NCBI RefSeq assembly: GCF_028769735.1
Contig: NC_088173.1
Span: 68,322,463 to 68,386,462 of the forward strand
Direction: 5' to 3'
Origin: Zonotrichia leucophrys gambelii
Taxonomy: Eukaryota; Chordata; Aves; Passeriformes; Passerellidae
Length of the DNA: 64,000 nt
Both the position numbers and the translations under genes were made by a program. The notes under the pieces were generated by a model that searched no databases, was not told the origin of the DNA, and saw nothing but the letters and a program-made list of their open reading frames with translations. Below, piece by piece: positions 24,701 to 37,660 of the stretch (position 1 is the first letter of the stretch; the number at the start of each line of letters is the position of its first letter).

Positions 24701-27700
24701 CTTCAGTGACTCACTGTAACAATTTAAATATCTGCACTGTAGAGTTTGGACAGGCAACCTCATCCCTGACATCAGACTTGGATAATGCTCAGGTCATTCA
24801 ACAAAAAATTGGGGAATATCTGAATCTATCAATAGCTTCCTTTTCCCAAAACACACCAGGTTTATTTTTGAGGAGGACGAAATCCCTGCAGAGCCAATCC
24901 CAGTGATGCCAGCAATTGTTCACCTCCCCCAGGAACACGAGACAACAGCAGCCCCCAGCTGCCCACAGAGCACAGGAATATCCAGAACCTTCCACCTGAG
25001 GACAAACCAACAAACCAGCCCCCAGCACAGCCCAGGGAGGGAATTCTCTTCAGAGCCTCCCGTTTTCCCCAGTGTTATTTATTGCTCCTCATTTTACATC
25101 AGCTCACTTGGAGGATGTAGCTCCCTCAATTTGCTTTACACAGACATTTAATTTATTTCCTCCTATTTCCACTTTTTTCCACCAAAACAAACCCTCAGGT
25201 GGCATTTGGGGACATGGGTTTGTGGAGGACTCAGGTTAATGGTTGGATTTAATTACTTTAGAGGGCTGTTCCAGACTAAATGAATCTATGATTGGATGTG
25301 TCTCATGTTTAAAAGCCTGGCTGTAAGAATTTGGGGGTTTATTTCAATTTTTTTCCTCCCTGTGTACTCTTTGTATCCAACAAAAAGCTGAGCAGAACAG
25401 TCTGCTGTCCTCAAGGCTTAATCCTGCTCCATTGCTGCAGCACAAGGGTAGGATTTTCATTATTATGCAGAACACAAACCAGCCAGAAGAGTTCTTTCTG
25501 TGGTCAAAAGTTGGAGCCACAAATTGCAGGGGAATGCAAAGAGTGACTGTTCAATGGAAACTTAAAGCTGTAATAGCAGGTCACAAAACTTCTTCCAGCA
25601 TAACTAGAATTTTGTTGTCACACAAAATTGCCCAAACAATTATGACACTGTCAGGACAAGTGGTGTTGTCAGAGTAGGACAGAAAATTTAGTGGTTTTTA
25701 CTTTCCCACTCATGTCAGTCATCGATTTTTTTTTTCTTCCCCTCTTATCAGCTTCTCTCTAGTGACCTATTTATTAGATAAACAAGATTCCTCTCCTTTA
25801 ACTTATTTTTTTCTTTTAATTGCCTGTGATTATTAGAGAAGCACTTGTTTCCAGTTGCTGTTGGAGCAGTCTCTCAGCTAAACACTGTGGTTAACCCTCT
25901 TTATATTACAGTAATTTTACACATGTCAGAAATGCCAATAAAACACAAACAGGTAGCTACAAGCTTCTGTCTAATTTATCACATGCTGTATCCACAGTGT
26001 AAAAGGAGTTTTTCCCTGTGAGAGCTGAAAACTGGGAAGCTGATGACATTTAAAGAGGAGCTTGTGTTGTCTGGGAGGGATGTGCTTTTAAATTGGAAAT
26101 GTTGGTAACTGAGACCTCTGAAGATATGCAAAGAGTTTATGTGTTCATAGATTGTCAGCTTCCATTAGAAAAAGATTTTGTTATATCTAAAAGTCTCTAA
26201 ATTCAGCAGATAATCCCTTCACGATCTCATCTAAAAGACCCATTCTATCTTTGAGCCAGCAAAGGTATTATTAGATTTTTCAACCCAAACTGAAGTCCTG
26301 CATTAGGTGATTTAAACTTCTTTATAGGCACAATTCCTAGAAATTAAATATCAAGTAGTTTGCATGGTCAAATGATTTGCAAAAGTCAGAGACAGGAACT
26401 GTGAGATGTAGAAGACCATCTGGAAGAGTGTGAAAGGCTTAGGGGCATCAAGAGTCCTTGGGGCTGTTGGAGTGAAGGGAGACATTGCAGGGAGGGGGAG
26501 ATTTGACCGCTGCATCCTGATTTTCACACCACCTGCCCACATGTCAGTGCTGGATCAGGGGTTTTACACTGCTCATCCTCACAAAAACTCCACCTGCACG
26601 AATTGCACCTCAGGGAGCTCCTTCAGACCCCCTGACACCAGTGGTGAGTTATGACCCAAAGCTTTGACCAAGTTTTCCTAAATTGTCCTCAAGATCCTGG
26701 TGATAAAAACCCCCAGTTTAAACTATCACAGCCCAGGAATTATAAAAACAACAACAAAAAAAATCAGCAAAACAGTTATAATATACAAAGGATGTATTTC
26801 ACCTGAGGACATAGTGATGTCTCCCAGCCACCCTCCCTCAGCATCTCTGGACTGTGACATTTTACTCCCTCATTCACAAATAAATTAAGAGTCAGCACCG
26901 TGCACAGGATGTTAAAAGCAGCTCTGCTGAGAAGAGATTCCTCTGTGAAATTTCCCTGCCAACTCACAACTGCAACCCAAACACTGATAGCACTGGTAGA
27001 CAGCAGTGCCATGGCCTGGCTAGATAAACTAAGATTAAATGGAAACCAGTGACTTGAAGCTAATGGGACTTGGAGTCACTGCTTAACTGGCAGAGGCCCT
27101 CAGCAACCTGAAGATTGAACTGGAGGACTGATATTGATTCCTTAAAATGAATACCAGTAATAAAAAATAAAATATAAAAAAAAAAGTGTACAAGCAACGA
27201 GACAGGATAGGAAGCGGGGGTGGAGCAGATGGGGGATATGGTGGAGAGAGACCATCTTGAGCAGGAACAGGCAGTTCTGAGGAAGGAGAAAGCTAAATTA
27301 TCCATCTTCAGCCAGTCTGTGATGTCTGATAGATGTTTCATGAGAGTTATGCAACTCAGTAATTGCTGTTATTTTTTTTTTCTTTTGGTTCCACGCTGAT
27401 TTCTATTAAACCATTCAGCAAATGCGAATTTCAGAGCCGCTTGTCCAATTAGTCACAACATTTCACGGGTATCTCTGCTAGTGAGCAGAGCCTTCAGCCT
27501 TTGCTCATCCTCAGCAATGCTTTTACCTCCTAAAACAAGGCCTTGTGCTTCCCAGGGCAAAGCTGCTAGGATCTGCCTTTGACATTTCACCATGCACAAG
27601 CACTTTGCTTAGTGTTGGGGTCGATTTCAAAAAAGATGGGCCCTGTAGGTGATACTCGTCATAGAAAATGGGCAAATTATCCACCAATCTAACTTTTGAC

Positions 27701-28555
27701 AGATGAAACAAACATCTTTGTTTATAACACTTAGAGAAATATTATATTTTCTGGGAAAGGGAAATAAGAAATTAGTATTTTTCTACTTTAACTAATTTAG
27801 ATGTGGCTGTCACCAATATGCTGTGTTCCTCCTGAAAGCTGAAATAAACCCTTGCTAATTCTAACTGCCAAAAAAACCCCATCCCAAAACCCTTTTTTTT
27901 CAGATGCTTGAAAGCAAAATATTTTTTTTTTAAAAAAGGAACTGTTCAATAGAACATATTAAAACAGCACTATTAAGTCTGATAGCAGCATGCAATTCAA
28001 TCTTTTTTTGCAGGTAGATATTGCACACAAGAATGATGACTTAATTGGCATAAAGAGAATGTCTAATCTATTGTAAGTTTTAATAATTCCTAGTTTATTG
28101 AATTGAGCAGTGAACATTAATTTCTTTATTCTACTTTTATGATGCATGATACCGTAGAAATGGCATTTTATGATATTTCAATTTCTGCCATCTGTACTGT
28201 TTGTAATGTACCTGACCTCAATTTATTTATCTGTAGAACAAAAGGAATGGTTCTGCTTCTTTTCTCCTTTTTCTAAAAAGTAATATTCCACTGATGAGAG
28301 TGTTATATAGGAATCACTCTTAGAGAATTTTTTTGTACATTTGCATTTTAATTATGAAAATATCACCGTGATTATTTGCAATTATTCCAGGACAGGATTA
28401 TTTTCACAAGCTCGTTGGATACATGAAACGCGAGGGATGTGAAGTACACCTTCCTTCACAAAAACTCCTCAACATAATTTCCAGTAGTTGATCACAGGAT
28501 AAAATTTATGCCTCCATTACTGCCTGACTTTGTTCCTTTTCACACCACAAGAATG
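21793..28555. other. Unique intergenic DNA, nothing recognised
   Basis: 6.8 kb, the longest repeat-poor stretch left of CTNNA2. The overlapping open frames at 23639-24364 (130 and 144 codons on opposite strands) have no recognisable domain. Regulatory or non-coding RNA elements may lie here but cannot be supported from the sequence alone. Confidence 0.5.
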
Positions 28556-28655
28556 TGGAAGTTGTCCCTGCCCATGGCAAGGGGTGGGAACTGGATGATC
28601 TTTAAGGTCCCTTCCAACCCAACCCATTCCATGATTCTGTGATGATTCTGTGGAG
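28556..28655 (+). mobile_element. CR1 LINE 3' fragment
   Basis: Short 3' end: ggaactggatgatctttaag, gtcccttccaacccaaccca, then the terminal attccatgattctgtgatga unit, which is the CR1 3' microsatellite-like end. Confidence 0.93.
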
Positions 28656-30770
28656 AATGACCTGAGACAGAAACTTGCATTTCTTAGGGACACAAAGCCA
28701 GGGGCTCAGCTTTACACAGAAGATGTTAATACATAAACTTTGTGTCTGCATTGATGTTTTGCTCTGGGATTTCATGGAAACCTGCACACTAAAGTAGACG
28801 AAGACTTGGAGTTCGGTCAGTGTCTCCTTCCAGGGTTCAAAATGTAGGAAATTGTGTTTTCTTGAGTAAAATGCTTTGTTCAATTTTTTTCCCTCTTTCT
28901 TTCCAGTTGAAAGAAAAAATTCTGAATAACGTTCAAACCATTTTAGTAAGAAAAAGTAATTTCTTTTCCCAGGGTAACACAACACTCTAAAGCAAGCTTT
29001 CACCATAACATTTCATGGAAAAAGTGGTCCCATTTTACAGTTATCTGATTTCTTGGGGTTCAGGACAGACAGAAAGATAATTGCTTGTGTTTCACACCTC
29101 ATCCACAGAGCAGGAAGGACAGTGCTCACCTAATCAGCTGCAATTTAACACTCATCTTTCAGTTTACTGAGCTGTCCTGTATTTACTCTGCCCTAGTCAA
29201 CTCCAGCTTCAGAAACATAATTTTAGTTTCTTCCTGAACCTTCTAGTGTGCTCATCACTTCAAAAATTAACTACTTTGTAAATATTAATTAACTTACCCT
29301 TGCTGGGAGGCAACATGTGTCCATTCTACCAAGGGGGAGCTGAAACACAAAGAGATAAAAATCAAGTAAATACAAATAATAAGGATTGTCCGGCCTGAAA
29401 CACCTAGAATATTTTTTCAGGGTACTTATCCCTATATCCTGGGTTATTTTTGTTCCAAGCACAGACTCAGTGGCTTTGGCTGCTACAGACTCCTGCCAGT
29501 CACCACGTGTGATGTGAAGGTGAGAGACCTGGAGGTGAGGGATGCTCAATTAATGAACATCTGTGCAAAGTTTGGTGTAAATGACTTGCTGGGCATCACC
29601 TAATTGAAGGCAGAGAAAGAAATCTCATTTATTCCCTGCCCTCACCATGAGGATGTGTCCCCTTCCTGCTGTCCCTGGGCTTGCTCAGCCCGGCTGCTGA
29701 CAGAAAAAGAGGATAAAGTCTGACAGACAACCTCCTCTGAATGCAGCCATGGTGTATTCCCAGAATTCCATCATACTTGTGGATTAAAACAGAATATTGC
29801 TGGAAAAAAAAAATGTATGTGCTTAAGTAATTAAAAATTGTCCCATAGTTTAGACTAACATGATAACAGAAATTTGGCTGTGCAGGTAGCAGAGAGTCAG
29901 ATATTTTAACTACAAGTTTTGCCTGATTTTGCCATGGTAAAGATGGGCTGTCAGTAATGCTCTGTCTGCCCTGTGATTTCCTCCTTGGCAGTCACTCACC
30001 ACACTCCATTTCCCTCAGAAATATTGCTCAGCTGACAGGCTCTGCCATCCCTCCATTGTCCTATTTACTTTTCTTTGAACAATATTTAATTTGAGGAGTT
30101 GGCAGAGTGTGGACACCTATGAGCAAATCATCCTAAACTGCCTTCATCACCACCAGAGGGAAAGAGGCATTTCCCAGGGCTCAGTTAATCTCACATATTT
30201 CATGATTATGTGTGAGGATGTAATGAACTGGAGCTCAGCTGCACCCAGCAGTGTCATCTTTGACTGCAAGATTTACGTGTCCCCATTAGCCCAGATGAAT
30301 GTGGGTGATTTGCAATCCTGGAAAAAAAAAATCTGAAAACACAGCAATCCCCTGTGTCCCTGCATCCACATCCTTCAAATGGAGAGAGGGTTGGTATTTA
30401 GATAAACCAATATTTAGATAAACCAAGTAACTACAGGCACATCAGCCTGACAGTGGTTACGAGGAAAATAATGGTTGACACAAGATATAGCAGATAAAGA
30501 CCTAAAACAAGATGCTATAAATCACATTTTCTTTTGAAAGTGATCCTATCAAGCTAATTTAATGCCTCCTTTCAGGAAATTGCACATTATTAAAGTGCAT
30601 GCTGTCACTTTTGCAAACTGAGATTGCTAGAAGGCATTTTTTTATGCCATCACACACCATTTGGGCTAAAAATAAATAAATAAAAATCAGAATGATCTCT
30701 AACTCATAGTAAGAATATATAACAAGCAATAGAACAAGAGGAAACAGTATCGAGTTCTGCCAGAGGTTGG
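28656..30770. other. Unique intergenic DNA, nothing recognised
   Basis: 2.1 kb without recognisable exon or repeat. The minus-strand frame at 28602-29006 starts in unique DNA and ends in CR1 sequence, so it is spurious. Confidence 0.55.
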
Positions 30771-31020
30771 ATAGTTGGAAAAAAATAGGTTTAGGTTGGA
30801 TATTTGGGAAAAATCCTTCACAGAAAGGGTTGGCTTTGGCACAGCTGCCCAGGGCAGTGCTGGAGTCCCCATCCCTGGAGGGATTTAAACCTGTGTGGAT
30901 GGTGGGGATGTGGCACTTGGGGACAGGGGTCAGTGGTGGCCTTGGCAGTACTGGGGAATGGTTGGAGTTGATGATCTCACAGAGTTTTTCCAACCTCAAT
31001 AATTCTATTACCCTGTGATT
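30771..31020 (+). mobile_element. CR1 LINE 3' fragment
   Basis: Plus-strand CR1: ttaggttggatatttgggaa, cacagaaagggttgg, gctggagtccccatccctgg, ggagttgatgatctcacaga, ending caataattctattaccctg. About 250 bp. Confidence 0.92.
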
Positions 31021-31167
31021 CAAATGGGACAGAATTAGTTCAGACTTTGTTTCTCAGCTGGTTCAGAAACACTCAGCATAGAAAATGTTACTCTTGAAAG
31101 GATGTACTTTGGCAAAAAGGCCAGCATCCAAAAAGAGGCCTTTTTAAACAGGTACACTGGGCAAGTG

Positions 31168-31575
31168 TGTCACATTCACATTCTCTGGAAAAATCCCTTC
31201 ACCCAGGATTTTCTCCTGGGAAGCTGAGAAGCCTCAGAGAAAAAGGAAAACAATTCTTATCTCATTTGCTTCTCCTGTGTTGTGCTCATGTTTGGAGATT
31301 GTTAACCCACAGGTGATTGCTCCATTGGATTCTGCTGGGAGTTGTTTTCACTCTTTGGCCAATCAGGGCCAAGCTGTGTCAGGACTCTGGAGAGAGTCAG
31401 GAGTTTTCATTATTATCTTTTTAGCCTTCTGTAAGTATCCTTTCTGTATTCTTTAGTATAGTTTAGCATAGTATTCTTTAATATAATATAGTATCATAAA
31501 ATAATAAATTAGCCTTCTGAGAACATGGAGTCAGATTCATCATTCCTTACTGCCATGGGGCTTCCAGCAAATACA
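31168..31575 (+). mobile_element. Solo LTR, about 408 bp, ERVK-like, no clear target duplication
   Basis: Starts TGTCACATTCACATTC and contains cctgggaagctgagaagcct, an AT-rich stretch of repeated agtatagttt steps, AATAAA at 31503-31508 and the gccttctgagaacatggagt block shared with the LTRs at 8936 and 38131. The right end is placed at ...aatacA by comparison. The six bases on each side do not match, so the exact end is uncertain or the flank has mutated. No internal retroviral sequence. Confidence 0.85.
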
Positions 31576-33145
31576 AATGTTCCAGTATGCAAAGCCTGGT
31601 GAGTCCTGCCTAAAATACTGAGTGAAGAATGCAGAAACCATCCTGGTTTTAAAATCCTACCAGGTAATAACTTAAAAGACCTTAAAAAGATTAACTACTG
31701 ATGACAGTGTAGCTATTCTGGCTTAAATCAGATGATGATGTCCTTCGTGGATAAGTCTCTGATTCTCTTCAAAACACACCTGGCTGGAACTATATTTTGT
31801 TAATTTTTTTTCTCACAGGAAAAATAAAAAAGTTTGTTTGTTTTCCAAAGAAAGCTTTGTTTGATTTAAAGTTTGACAACAGGAAGATCAGTTACTCAGT
31901 GTAACCCCTCAAAGCCTCAGTATATATTTTTCTTATTGTGAGTGGATATAAATTTAACATTTTGGGAAACTCTAGTTATTGGACTTTCCTCCCTAAATTA
32001 TTTGCTAAGAAAATATTTATGAAATATTGTAACAAATACTTTTCCTCTCAAAGTAAATACTGACAATTTCCTAGCCAAGTCTGCTTGAAACTTGAAAATG
32101 TCTAATTCAAAGCAGGTAATGTTTTAAAAACATTTGTCTTGTATATATTTAAGGTGGAACTGACAGGAGAGAGGGGGGATTTTATTTAGGACACAGCATC
32201 AAAATAAAGAATTTTGCTGTCAGTTATAGAAAGATGTAGTAGGAAGATGTGGAGCACAGAAATCTTTCCAGCCTTAGATATATTCTATAAACTGAACCCT
32301 TCACCTCTAGCTCTTAAAATATTATGGCAAATTTATTCTTCATTTCTATGACAGAGGTGTTCACATGGTGCATCATTTGAATAATATCTTGTCCTTCTTC
32401 AGTAAAAATATCATCCAGGCTCTGTCCAACAGGGCCAGAGCTTGTCAGACAGAGGCCAGAGCTGCCAGGGGCTGTTTTGGGCACGGAGCATCACAAGTCA
32501 TCTCTGACTGAGCTGGGAACACAGGAGCCTCCTCAATTTGCTCTGAAGTGTTTTAAAATACAGAAACCTGATGGTTGCCAGGCTTCATTTTCTCCACCTG
32601 TCTGCATTTCCCCCCTGTTTGACATTTAGCAGTGTTGATGTCAAGGTGCTCTGTGTTTCAGGAGTTATTCTTAAATGTTCCAACTTGAACACAGACAGGA
32701 GCTCATTGGTAACACAAATCTCTGATTTCCTTCTTATTTTTATGCTCAGAGCCATCAGCCCTGTGCCTTGTACTTGTGGCATGCTTGAGAGAGTTAAGTT
32801 TAAATGCCTGCAGCAAGGCCTCAGAGTGGAATCAGAAGTCTTGGTGGAGCCACAGTGAAATAATAAAAAGATACACACCAGAACAGCTGTAGCCAATATT
32901 AAACACTCAGACATCAATTATTGATGAAATCTGCTCCTTGTGCCTGCATGAGAATGCTTTTTAGGATCTTATTATTTAGAATTCTTAGTAAGGCTTTGTC
33001 AAATAAATCCAGCTTCCTGCAGTCTGAGTGCCTCAGAAGCTTTAGCTTGTTTAATGTTTGGGTATTTTTTTAGCTTATCCAAACTCACTGACTCAAATAA
33101 TCACAGCCTAAGCTGTGAATACAGGACCATATTCACAGAACCAAC
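31576..33145. other. Unique intergenic DNA, nothing recognised
   Basis: 1.6 kb of AT-rich unique sequence with no supported gene or repeat. Confidence 0.55.
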
Positions 33146-33500
33146 AAATCATGGAATAGTTTGGGTTGGAAGGGACCTTAAAGATCAGTTTGTTTCACCC
33201 CATGGGCAGGGATAATTTCCAACATCCCAGGGTGCTCCAAGCCCCGTCCAACCTGGTCTTGGGCACTTCCAGGGATCCAGGGGCAGCCACAGCTTCTCTG
33301 GGCAACCTCTGTCTCACCATTCTCCCAGTCAAGAGTTTCCACAGAATATGCAATTTAAATATACCCTGCTTCAGCCACAGCCATTCCCTCCCACCCTGTC
33401 ACTCCAGGCCCTTGCCCAAAGTCCCTCTCCAGCTCTCTCAGAGCCCCTTTGGGCGCTGGAAGTTGCTGGAAGCTCTTCCCAGAACCTTCTCTTCTTCTTC
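33146..33500 (-). mobile_element. CR1 LINE 3' fragment
   Basis: Reverse complement of the CR1 3' end: aatcatggaatagtttgggt, ggaagggaccttaaagatca, catcccagggtgctccaagc, gggatccaggggcagccaca. It continues with diverged 5' sequence that includes ctgtcactccaggcccttgc. It ends near a short CTT repeat. Confidence 0.92.
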
Positions 33501-34010
33501 TTCTTTGCTTCAAAAGATAATCTCACAAATTGGTGTGTACAAGCCTACAAATTGTAAAAAATTAAATATACACACAAAATTGTGGATTCATCTGGGCCAG
33601 ATTCTGCATTACTCCAGTTAAATTCCAGTGATTTCCCCTTTCCTCTGGAGAGGAGCACAACAACGGGCCTGAGTCACTTCCCAAGCAGTTCCACATTTGA
33701 AGAAGCCAAAAGGCACCAGGCTCACGGAGCTGGTGATGCTTCACAGGCACTCATTGAGCACTCACTGCCAGTGAAAAAGGCAGAGCAAGCACTTGGAACC
33801 TGCTCTGCACGCCAGGGATCTCTGCCATGGAGTCCTTCAGCTGCTCCCACGCAGCAGCTCCCACCCCCTCACTGCAGGGCTCCCTCGGCATCATCTCCGT
33901 GAGTCACCAGGGCGCTGCCGCTCCTTCCGCAGCCGAGCATTGCCAGGGCCCCTGTCCATGGTGCTGAAGGAAAATCTGGGCTAGCATTTGCAATTTTACA
34001 CCAAAAAGAT
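33501..34010. other. Unique intergenic DNA, nothing recognised
   Basis: G+C is higher than in the surroundings at 33700-33960, but there is no supported exon. Confidence 0.5.
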
Positions 34011-34060
34011 AAAAAAAACAAAAACCCAAAAAACTCCCCCCCCAAAAAAAACAAAAAAAC

Positions 34061-34100
<40 letters not shown>

Positions 34101-34390
34101 AAAAAAAAAAAAAAAAAAAACCAAAAAAAAAAAAAAAACAAAAAACAAAAAAAAAAAAAACAAAAAACAAAAAAAAAAAAAAAACAAAAAAAAAAACAAA
34201 AAAAACAAAAAAAAAAAAAAAAAAAAAAACCACAAAAACACACACAAAAAACCCCCACAAAACCAAAACAAAAAAACCCCAAAAAACCTGAAAAAGTAAC
34301 CAAAAACCCCCCCAAAACAAACAAACAAAACCAACAACAACCAAACAAACACAAATTTAAAAACCCCCAAACCAACCCCAAAAAAACTCC
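34011..34390. repeat. A/C low-complexity tract with long A runs and CCCC clusters
   Basis: 34036-34288 (253 nt) contains only A and C on the plus strand, including an A run of about 37. The edges carry C clusters (one run of eight Cs interrupted by nothing, several CCCC). The complementary strand is T-rich with GGGG clusters. Long open frames of poly-Lys or poly-Phe are artefacts. Confidence 0.97.
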
Positions 34391-35380
34391 ATTAAAACAA
34401 CAACAGCATTCCAAAGATGTAATCATCTGGCACTGATTCATTTTTAGACTGGTTGAGGTAAAGAAAGATTTCCCTTCCCTTCTTTTAAACAAAGCAAAAC
34501 AAAAAGACCCTGTGGAAAGCATGTTCTTACTAGTACAAATTTCAACTGGGGTCAAATCACTACTGCTGCAGAAAAGAGATGTGCAAGAATAAAATATTTA
34601 TTCAATATCAGTGCATTGTAAGCTAAGCTAACTTATGACTGAAGGGTCATTTTGGCAAAATAATTATAATCAGTTATAATAGAGGATATTCTGAATTGTC
34701 TCCTGTTTCATTTCTGCACATCAGGAATATAAAGTCACTTTAATGTTACTGCACAGGGCAAGAATCCACAGTTCTGAGGCATTGGTGTTACAAAATGATA
34801 CATGTTTTCTTACCAGAACCTCAGACAAAGATAATTACAATAAAAGATACTTGTGACAATTTAAAGAAAAAATTTATATAAACTCCTGATAAAATTCTTC
34901 ACAAGGGGCCTCACCACTGGTGATATGACTCACTGCTTCAGTATTATCCATATTTTACTGGTGTCTAATCTGCCAATATATGGATTTTAATACAGAATTA
35001 ACTGCAGATAGAAGATTTTGCATAGCATACTTATGAAGTTCCTATTCATTGATATACATTCATGACCTCAGGAGTGAAGCTCCTGCAATTCCTGCACCAC
35101 TTATTGTCGAGTTTAAATTGGTTTCTGGAGCTTCCACGGGGAGAGAGCTTCTGTGCTCAAGTGGCCTCCTACAGACACGGTGCCAGATCAGGCAGGTTAA
35201 TGAGACAGGCAGCCAGAAGTGAGAATAAAGAGAATAAAGGCAGAGCAAACAGGTTAACAAACCCTCACTGAGCTCTGTGCTGCTCCTGGGCCCTCCCCAG
35301 CCCCAGCCCCTGGGGCACTGCAGGCAGAGATTTCATCTCAATCAGGCAGCAGGAAAAAACTTCCACACCTGATCGTGGAA
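34391..35380. other. Unique intergenic DNA, nothing recognised
   Basis: About 1 kb of AT-rich unique sequence with no supported feature. Confidence 0.55.
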
Positions 35381-36300
35381 ATCAGCCCCAAAACTCCCCC
35401 ATTCAGTGCAGAATTGCTGAGTATCTGAGTAAATTCTCTCAGTTTATCTGAGGTAAATTCATCTCCCTCACTTGATCCCAAAAATCAGCCCCAAAACTCC
35501 CCCATTCAGTGCAGAATTGCTGAGTATCTGAGTAATTTCTCTGAGTTTATCTCCTCTACTTGATCCCAAAAATCAACCCCAAAATTCAGTGCAGAATTTC
35601 TGAGTATTTTGTAGAGAATTCCTGAGTAAACCATTCCGTGGAGAATTTCTGAGAATTTTGTAGAGGTCAGATAAACTCAGCTCACCCACTTGATCCCAAA
35701 GATCAACCCCAAAACTCCCCCATTCAGTGCAGAATTTCTGAATATCTGAGTAATTTGTCTCAATTTATCTGAGATCATGTAAAATGATCAGGTAAACTCA
35801 GCTCCCTTACTTGACCCCAAAAATCAATCCCAAAATTCCCCCATTGAGTGCAGAATTTCTGGGTATTTTGTAGAGGTCAGATATGTTGTATTGCAGCAAA
35901 TGCATGATATTTGTACAAGATAAACTCATCTCTCCCACTTGATCCCAAAAATCAACCCCAAAATGCAGAATTCCTGAGTATTTTGTAGAGGTTTTGAGTA
36001 TTTTGTAGAGAATTCCTGAGTAAACCATTCAGTGGAGAATTTCTGAGTATTTTGTAGAGGTCAGATAAACTCAGCTCACCCACTTGATCCCAAAAATCAA
36101 CCCCAAAACTCCCTCACTCAGTGCAGAATTTCTGAGTATTTTGTAGAGGTCAGATATGTTGTATTCACTAAATGCATTATATTCTTACAAGACAAATGCA
36201 GCTCCCCCACTTGATCCCAAAAATCAACCCCGAAACTCCCCCATTCAGTGGAGAAGTTCTGGGTGTTTTGAAGAGATCAGAAAAACTCAACTCCCACATT
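35381..36300. repeat. Degenerate minisatellite, eight units of 88-145 bp
   Basis: Units are marked by atcarccccaaa at 35381, 35484, 35572, 35702, 35823, 35951, 36096 and 36223. The full motif is cacttgatcccaaaaatca, then cccccattcagtgcagaatt, then tctgagtattttgtagaggt. Some units carry an extra gaattcctgagtaaaccatt segment, and two carry a gatatgttgtatt segment. The mixture of alternating segments indicates higher-order rearrangement. There is no coding meaning. Confidence 0.93.
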
Positions 36301-37194
36301 TCCTTTCCAACCATGGTCTGGTTTCCTTCTGCATCTCCACCGCCAGTTCCCACCTCTGCCACACTTGTGTTTATTTTTTAAGCATTTTGGGAAAACATTA
36401 CTTGTACCTCCAAATGCAACCTGACCCATGGAATTATGCTAAATTCCCAAATATTCCCTTTTATGCACTAGTTGTAGTAAACAACCCAATCAAACAACCC
36501 ATAAAACAATCCAGTTTTATCCTACACAGCACACACGCTTTGCACCATGGTCTGCAAGCAAGTTTTGGGAGTCTCACAAAGGCACAAATCTAAAAGTGGA
36601 GAAATTCAATTGTCTGTAGGAAACACACCAGCACTTCAGGGTCTATCTGTGAGAATTGAAAGCCCAGGGAAAAAAAGGATTTCTGGGCAAAGGAAGCTGT
36701 TGCTAAGAGGGGAATGCTGAGTGCTTGGTTCCCACAGTAACACTCGTGCCACGCATGGCACAATTTCAGTTCAGACAACACACAAGTCCCCATAACATAA
36801 AACATGGAAATTAATCTCTCTCATCAAAGCCTACTCTGAGAAATCACACTTTGAGAGAAGTAAATAAAAATTTACATCCTCCCCAAATCCCAAAAGAGCC
36901 AAAGTGAGGGAGGGCAACAATCCAGTTGAAATAGCTGGGAAAAGTGTCCCAAAAGTGAATGGAATTTTATTTCCTCCTACTCTCCATTGCTGGCCCACAG
37001 TGTGGAGCCCCTGAGGTGTTTTCCTGGGCTATCCCAGCCCAGTTTCTCCCTGCAGCCAGGCAGCAAACTGAGCTCAGGGCTTTAACAAAGGTCTCAGGTC
37101 ACTGCTGGGTGCAGCCTGACAGGATAAAGCAGAGCCAGCTGTCAGCCCTTCTCTCAGGTGTTAAGAAAATTAATCCACAAACACCAGGGGTTTA
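36301..37194. other. Unique intergenic DNA, nothing recognised
   Basis: About 0.9 kb with no supported exon. The 145-codon frame at 36156-36593 begins inside the minisatellite. Confidence 0.5.
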
Positions 37195-37660
37195 TGTCCA
37201 AAAAGGAGACATGAGAGTCCTTTCTGGCTTTATTTGAATAAAAGGAGAGGCCATGGGGCATTCCCCTGGGATCTCTCCCATTTTTGGAGGACACAGCCTC
37301 CTTTTTATCCCAATTTCCCATCTGCATTTCCCTTCTCTCCTTCCCCATTTCTGAGGTCCTTGAGAGGTACAGACTTCCCAGAACACCTGATACCAAAGAT
37401 TTCCCTCTAATGTACAACCCTCCCTTTTAATTTTTCATTCTTATGGAATTTAGGGGTTTTTCTTCCTCATTGTTTCTTTCATCTCTCAATGTTTAATTTT
37501 GTTTATCAGCAAACCTAAAGTTTATTTGTAAAAGCAAATATCTTCCTCCATTCATCAATCAGTGGAATCCTTCCTATTGTTTATTTTATCTCCCAAAGCT
37601 GGTTTTATCTACCAGCAGACCCACAGGTTGTTTGTAAAGCCAAATTTGCCATTCCTCTCA
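37195..37660 (-). mobile_element. Probable LTR remnant, ends unresolved
   Basis: On the minus strand a gggataaaaaggagg TATA-like box (about 37315-37300) is followed by AATAAA near 37242-37237 and then ...ttttggaca, a plausible LTR end at 37195. The right part holds a ~104-bp direct duplication (tttatcagcaaacc at about 37505 and tttatctaccagcagacc at about 37605). A right end at about 37624 (CCCACA followed by ggttgt) would match the left flank ggttta at only four of six positions, so the boundaries are not settled. Confidence 0.45.

Noticed and set aside
34240..34390. TTTTGGGG-like motifs on the minus strand suggesting telomeric repeats
   Set aside because: They are irregular and not TTAGGG; they belong to a low-complexity tract.
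33869..34555. 228-codon minus-strand frame rich in Phe, plus shifted companions
   Set aside because: It spans the A/C low-complexity tract; composition alone explains it.
35381..36300. Regularly spaced repeats that could be mistaken for a CRISPR array
   Set aside because: Units are long, degenerate and variable in spacing, in a vertebrate genome with no cas genes.
36156..36593. 145-codon plus-strand frame
   Set aside because: It starts within the minisatellite and shows no protein family features.
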